A stretch of DNA of 64,000 nt from the NCBI GenBank assembly GCA_905331475.1, contig CAJNYU010004027.1, positions 47,925 through 111,924 on the forward strand. Direction: 5' to 3'. Shown here one piece after another: positions 60,564-64,000 of this stretch (the stretch's first letter is position 1; each line of letters starts with the position of its first letter). The notes beneath the pieces are model-generated. The model was not told the origin of the DNA and did not search any database. It saw nothing but the letters and a program-made list of their open reading frames with translations. The DNA comes from Rotaria socialis. Lineage: Eukaryota; Rotifera; Eurotatoria; Philodinida; Philodinidae. The position numbers were made by a program, and so were the translations under genes.

Positions 60564-60614
60564 GAGGGTGTGGGTGTGAATTGAGAAGATGGTAACCTCA
60601 TCCACATCCTCAAG
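60564..60614. repeat. Telomere-like inverted repeat
   Basis: G arm GAGGGTGTGGGTGTGAA, C arm CTCATCCACATCCTCAAG about 17 bases later. Confidence 0.6.
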
Positions 60615-61655
60615 GAAGAAGAAACGAAAAATGAGATAGACGAGAGAGGATAGGGTATTCACGAGGTGATTTCTCGGTTAGTTGAGTTATATTCAATCTA
60701 GCAATAGCTTGCGCCTTCTCTGTGTAACGAGTTCAAGCATACTAGTTTTATCTTGTGTAATTGAAGCATCATTTGTCTCTCTTCTCTTCAATAAAGGACC
60801 TCAACTCTCGTATACGAAATATTGGGAATTAACCATTTCTCTTTTACATCTTCCATCACACTCAACGATTTTTCGCTACAGTTTCGAGTCTAACTCTTGA
60901 GAAAAGTAAATACAGTCTACCTTCAGCTACTTCTATCATAGTCTCAATACAATTCTTATGAAAATAATCTCTCATTTTCCAGCCCACAACATTGAAAATT
61001 GTTATGGGCTAACTCCTGACTGGAGGGTTTGATTCAAACCTTCAATGAAAAAATAAATCTCGAATATAAAACGATCTTGAGTTGGCGTAAGATAAGGATT
61101 TAATGAAAATTCAGATGATTCCATGATAAAAATTTTGTTTTCTTTCGCTTTTGAAATCTATTACTATACTAATTCGTGTGAAAAGAAAAAGAAAACTATA
61201 AGAATTTTTAGTGTTCAACTCTATATTTTAGCAGTTGAAACATTGACTATCTTACACGAACTCTGCATCAGTGCATAAATTTGTTGTTGTTTCTCATTCT
61301 ACAGAAATTAGACGAAAAAAAACACTAGCCTGCATAAATCAACAAGTACCAGATCAAATTCCTCTAGATTTCGTTTGCAGAATGATATAAAGAAACCTAT
61401 TAAAGAAATCCCTAAATGTATTGTTATTTCATATTGCAGCATAGTGCATGAGGAAAAGCTTTCGTTTAGGAAGGAGAGCATCATATCAATTTTGCTCTAA
61501 AAACATAATTCGAGGTGCTTTGTACGCAACGGTGTCAATAAAATAGTTGTATAATATGTAATAGCTACATTGATGTCTGTCACGCCTGGGGCGGGGGGCA
61601 ATTGTCTACTTATATACACTTTAACACTCCTTTCAGATCGTGTTTCATAAAGCAA

Positions 61656-62135
61656 ATGACTTACTGCAGTTCTAGTTATTCGCGTTCGCAGTCGCATTCG
61701 AATTCGTATCAGTATGAATATCAATACAGTTATACGACTCAGAGTGGTCACGTGGATAATCGTTCCGTATCATTACCGACAGATTGCTTTGATCGTTTTA
61801 TTTCTTATGCGCCTCGACAAGCAATTTCGCAGCAGGATTTCATGAAAGTCGTGCAAGCTATTATGATGGGTTCCAGCGCAACCGACTGTGATATACATGA
61901 AGCATTTTCTATCTTGGATACCGATGGTTCAGGTACTCTTGATGTGAGCGAATTAGCAAAAGTGATACCTGCTATTATGCCTGGTACAACTTCCAATACA
62001 CTATATACAATGATTCGTCGTTACGACAAAAATGGTGATAACACACTCAATTTAAATGAATTTATCAGACTTGTCAAGGGTGATCTCGGAAGAGATCTTG
62101 TCTACAGAGACGTTCTTATGATTTCGTGTGATTAG
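61656..62135 (+). CDS. EF-hand calcium-binding protein
   Basis: ATG at 61656 to TAG, 159 aa; upstream in frame there is only a TTG. The N-terminus is Ser/Tyr/Gln-rich (SSSYSRSQSHSNSYQYEYQY) and probably disordered. Two canonical EF-hand loops follow: DTDGSGTLDVSE (residues about 88-99) and DKNGDNTLNLNE (about 125-136), each with Asp/Asn at 1, 3 and 5 and Glu at 12. The preceding helix pair (ISQQDFMKVVQAIMM) may be a degenerate hand. Calmodulin-like calcium sensor or buffer; partner unknown. CTTTCAG just upstream allows a non-coding or short 5' exon. AATAAA lies about 140 bases downstream. Confidence 0.8.
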   Translation: MTYCSSSYSRSQSHSNSYQYEYQYSYTTQSGHVDNRSVSLPTDCFDRFISYAPRQAISQQDFMKVVQAIMMGSSATDCDIHEAFSILDTDGSGTLDVSELAKVIPAIMPGTTSNTLYTMIRRYDKNGDNTLNLNEFIRLVKGDLGRDLVYRDVLMISCD

Positions 62136-62272
62136 ACGATATTACACTATGATAGACAAAGACAATTATCGCGCCTTCTATTGTTTTCAGTAGCTGTCTT
62201 CCTTCATCTTCATAACCTTTTTTGATAAATCACACTTACTTTTAGTTGACTATGATTTTTTACCATAGATAT

Positions 62273-62278
62273 AATAAA
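62273..62278 (+). terminator. Polyadenylation signal of the EF-hand gene
   Basis: AATAAA about 138 bases after the TAG at 62135. Confidence 0.4.
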
Positions 62279-63066
62279 TTACTAATATGCATATCAAGAT
62301 TATTGAATCCTTTTTATGAAGTCACCACTCTAAGTCATTGAAAGGGTGTGGGTGTAGGATATAGAGCGTGATTTCAGAGAAGAAGTGCATCCACACCCTC
62401 AGCATCATGAAGTGACATCTAGTGGCGCTAACATCTATGTTAGTGCTTTTGGGTAATTTCTCAATGTTGAAGCTGTTACAAGTACGATTTCTATGTGTAG
62501 GTGTCATTTGAAGTATCTGTAACTATACGCAGGGGTTCTATGTGGAATATTTATGAAATGAGAACACTATCGCATGGAAGAATATATATATATAAGTATA
62601 GGTGTAGCATTTTCAGTCAGCGAAATTGTGCTTTATGCATGTTAGGTGTGATACAGTCGATTGGGTTTGTTCGCAAATGTTAACATAATCGAGTTTTTAT
62701 TTTATATTATCGTTTATTTTCAGTATGATTCTCTTTTTATTTTCGTTTATCACTTTCTCTTTATTGAATATGAACTTATCATAGATTTTACAAATGATAG
62801 AAAAGTTTAAAATATCATTCAGAAAAGAATGTGAATGATATACAACATATGTCAAAAAAAAAAGACATCCTTGATATTGAGAAAACAATATGCAATAAAT
62901 GAACGATGCAATTGGAATACAATCTCATATTTGCCCATAATATAGTTCTTCGATTAAAGTATCAGGATAAGGAAGAATCGATATTATATTTAATTGGGCT
63001 TGAAAAAATATTCCGTATTATGGACGAGCTGTTTTGTAACAGCTTCAATTGGCAATTGAAAAATTT
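62279..63066. other. Intergenic region
   Basis: Holds the telomere-like repeat at 62344-62401 and an (AT) tract near 62582-62593. The minus strand just below 63066 may carry the degraded C-terminus of the TatD-like gene. Confidence 0.4.
62344..62401. repeat. Telomere-like inverted repeat
   Basis: G arm AGGGTGTGGGTGTAGG, C arm GCATCCACACCCTCA about 27 bases later. Confidence 0.65.
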
Positions 63067-63917
63067 CTACAATAAATTTAAATCGATACACACATCTTCA
63101 ATTGTGAAATGTGGAGCAACGCTTTCGGGCAGAAGAGCTTCAACACTACAATTTCTAATAATGTTCTTCATATTTGAAGAAATAATTGCGTTTTGTGAAC
63201 ATGCCAGATATACATGGCTAAAGTTTGAATTCAAAATATTCAACTCTTCCAAGTTGTAGGAAAAATTTCGTCAGCATATTGGGTAATCATGGTCCGATTC
63301 CTAAAACAATTCGAATAAATATGAAATTATATGTGAATCATAGCAGAATGTATTGGGAAGTAAAAGGTAATGAGTACAATACCTTACATAAAATATTCAA
63401 AACTTCGATGAAAATTTTTCGAGAATATATTACAACAAGCAATTTTTTTTCTCGTGCTGACTGGATCTGAAGAATGAAGGCTTTAATTTGTATATCATCA
63501 TCTGGTAGACTTTCACTAATAATAAATATTTGATGTATTAAATGAATCATCAAAAATAAAAAAAAATATATTAACCTTTGACAATCCAGCCCGATTTCAC
63601 CAACAGCTTTAACCTTGGGGTATTCCAGACACCGTCTTATGTCCAATTCCATCTCTAAGTTAAGATGATGAGAAAACAAGGGGAAAGTTCTATGGTCCCG
63701 TAAACAACTGGATGATCCAGGCATTTACAAAAATTTTCTAGCCATATGTATCCAAACAGAATTTATATAATTATTTAAAAGCTTAATCTATGGGTATTTA
63801 CGAAAATGAACTGGAGCAAAATGACTTTGAATGGCATAAATCATGTCGATATCATCTTCATATATAGCACGATTGTGATGCATGTAGAACCACATACTTT
63901 GATTAGGACAATTTAAT
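63067..63917 (-). pseudogene. TatD-like metal-dependent hydrolase, decayed
   Basis: Minus strand. Exon from 63917 (LNCPNQSMWFYMHHNRAIY ... SHFAPVHF), intron gtaaat...ggctag, then FCKCLDHPVVYGTI. The next residues, where TatD proteins have GxHPH, read ELSPC, and a lost T in a T-run shifts the frame. Coding resumes as LEMELDIRRCLEYPKVKAVG EIGLD, a clear TatD signature. After a second intron (AG|gttaat ... gaaag|T): DDDIQIKAFILQIQSAREKK LLVVIYSR, with Tyr for the usual metal-binding His. Later, after more shifts, IIRNCSVEALLPESVAPHF has Val for the catalytic Asp. TatD enzymes are metal-dependent DNases/hydrolases; with at least three active-site positions changed plus frameshifts this copy should be inactive. 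It may extend past the window edge. Confidence 0.65.
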
Positions 63918-63987
63918 CTGAATGAAAAAGAAATATCAGCGTAGAGTCAGGGCAAAAATACTAATATATTTACTTATCAAACAAAAT

Positions 63988-64000
63988 GGGTGTGGGTGTA
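63988..64000. repeat. Telomere-like G arm cut by the window end
   Basis: GGGTGTGGGTGTA at the last bases; the C arm, if present, lies outside. Confidence 0.5.

Larger units (their letters stand above)
59565..61655. other. Intergenic region with repeats
   Basis: A 61-codon minus-strand frame with ATG at 59757 (MVSYERAQNYASSHAQITLS, then ECFSRNFPIVQYLTSIGLPK) reads like protein and may belong to the broken ZZ gene below it; unproven. Otherwise only low-complexity and telomere-like repeats. Confidence 0.35.

Noticed and set aside
1..64000. CRISPR arrays, bacterial operons, rRNA or tRNA genes
   Set aside because: No regularly spaced direct repeats with unique spacers; genes have introns and polyadenylation signals; no cloverleaf with A and B boxes was recognised by eye.
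1..64000. Reverse transcriptase or transposase genes
   Set aside because: No recognisable catalytic motifs in any open frame; the mobile elements seen are non-autonomous.

Overview
The window looks like nuclear DNA of a bdelloid rotifer (Rotaria/Adineta type). It is AT-rich, has small GT-AG introns (about 50-65 bp in the best-defined cases), polyadenylation signals after stops, and gene families typical of bdelloids: a BTB/KCTD-TLDc protein, an NHL-repeat protein, an LDLa/EGF/7TM receptor, an RNF213-like giant AAA+ protein, F-box/LRR proteins, receiver-like/TPR proteins and a TatD-like nuclease. Short telomere-like blocks (TGTGGG, the bdelloid telomere unit as I recall it) also recur. Family assignments rest on motif recognition by eye; no search was run.

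Layout. 1-11.4 kb: an intact BTB-TLDc gene, a truncated NHL gene, a poly-G run ending in an N, and a two-exon gene for a small secreted cysteine-rich SH3b-like protein. 11.6-12.9 kb: two non-autonomous DNA-transposon-like elements. 13.2-17.8 kb: one intronless 1519-aa receptor with LDLa and EGF modules and seven membrane segments. 19.3-22.6 kb (minus): an unrecognised ORF and a disrupted receiver-like/TPR gene. 23.7-24.1 kb: a 389-bp fold-back element. 25.5-42.3 kb: a multi-exon gene for an RNF213-like protein of about 4,800 aa, with two conserved AAA+ modules and an RZ zinc finger but no RING. 42.4-51.1 kb: decayed or partial F-box/LRR and TPR/receiver genes and a two-exon membrane-anchored coiled-coil protein. 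52.6-58.0 kb: an F-box gene followed by a 26-unit leucine-rich-repeat array, one repeat per exon, nearly all exons exactly 84 nt and phase 0. 58.7-64 kb: a broken ZZ-finger gene, an EF-hand gene and a decayed TatD-like gene, with several telomere-like hairpins between them.

The genes do not form an operon or pathway. The region mixes a few well-preserved genes (BTB-TLDc, SH3b-like, receptor, RNF213-like, coiled-coil, EF-hand) with many members of expanded recognition-type families (F-box, LRR, ZZ, TPR) in all stages of decay. Some frameshifts lie in homopolymers and could be assembly errors; the nonsense substitutions are less easily dismissed.

Most notable: the RING-less RNF213-like gene with a Cys in place of the usual RZ-finger His; the modular 84-nt LRR exon array; and a dispersed family of short inverted repeats with telomere-like arms, one of which forms the 3' end of an F-box gene.
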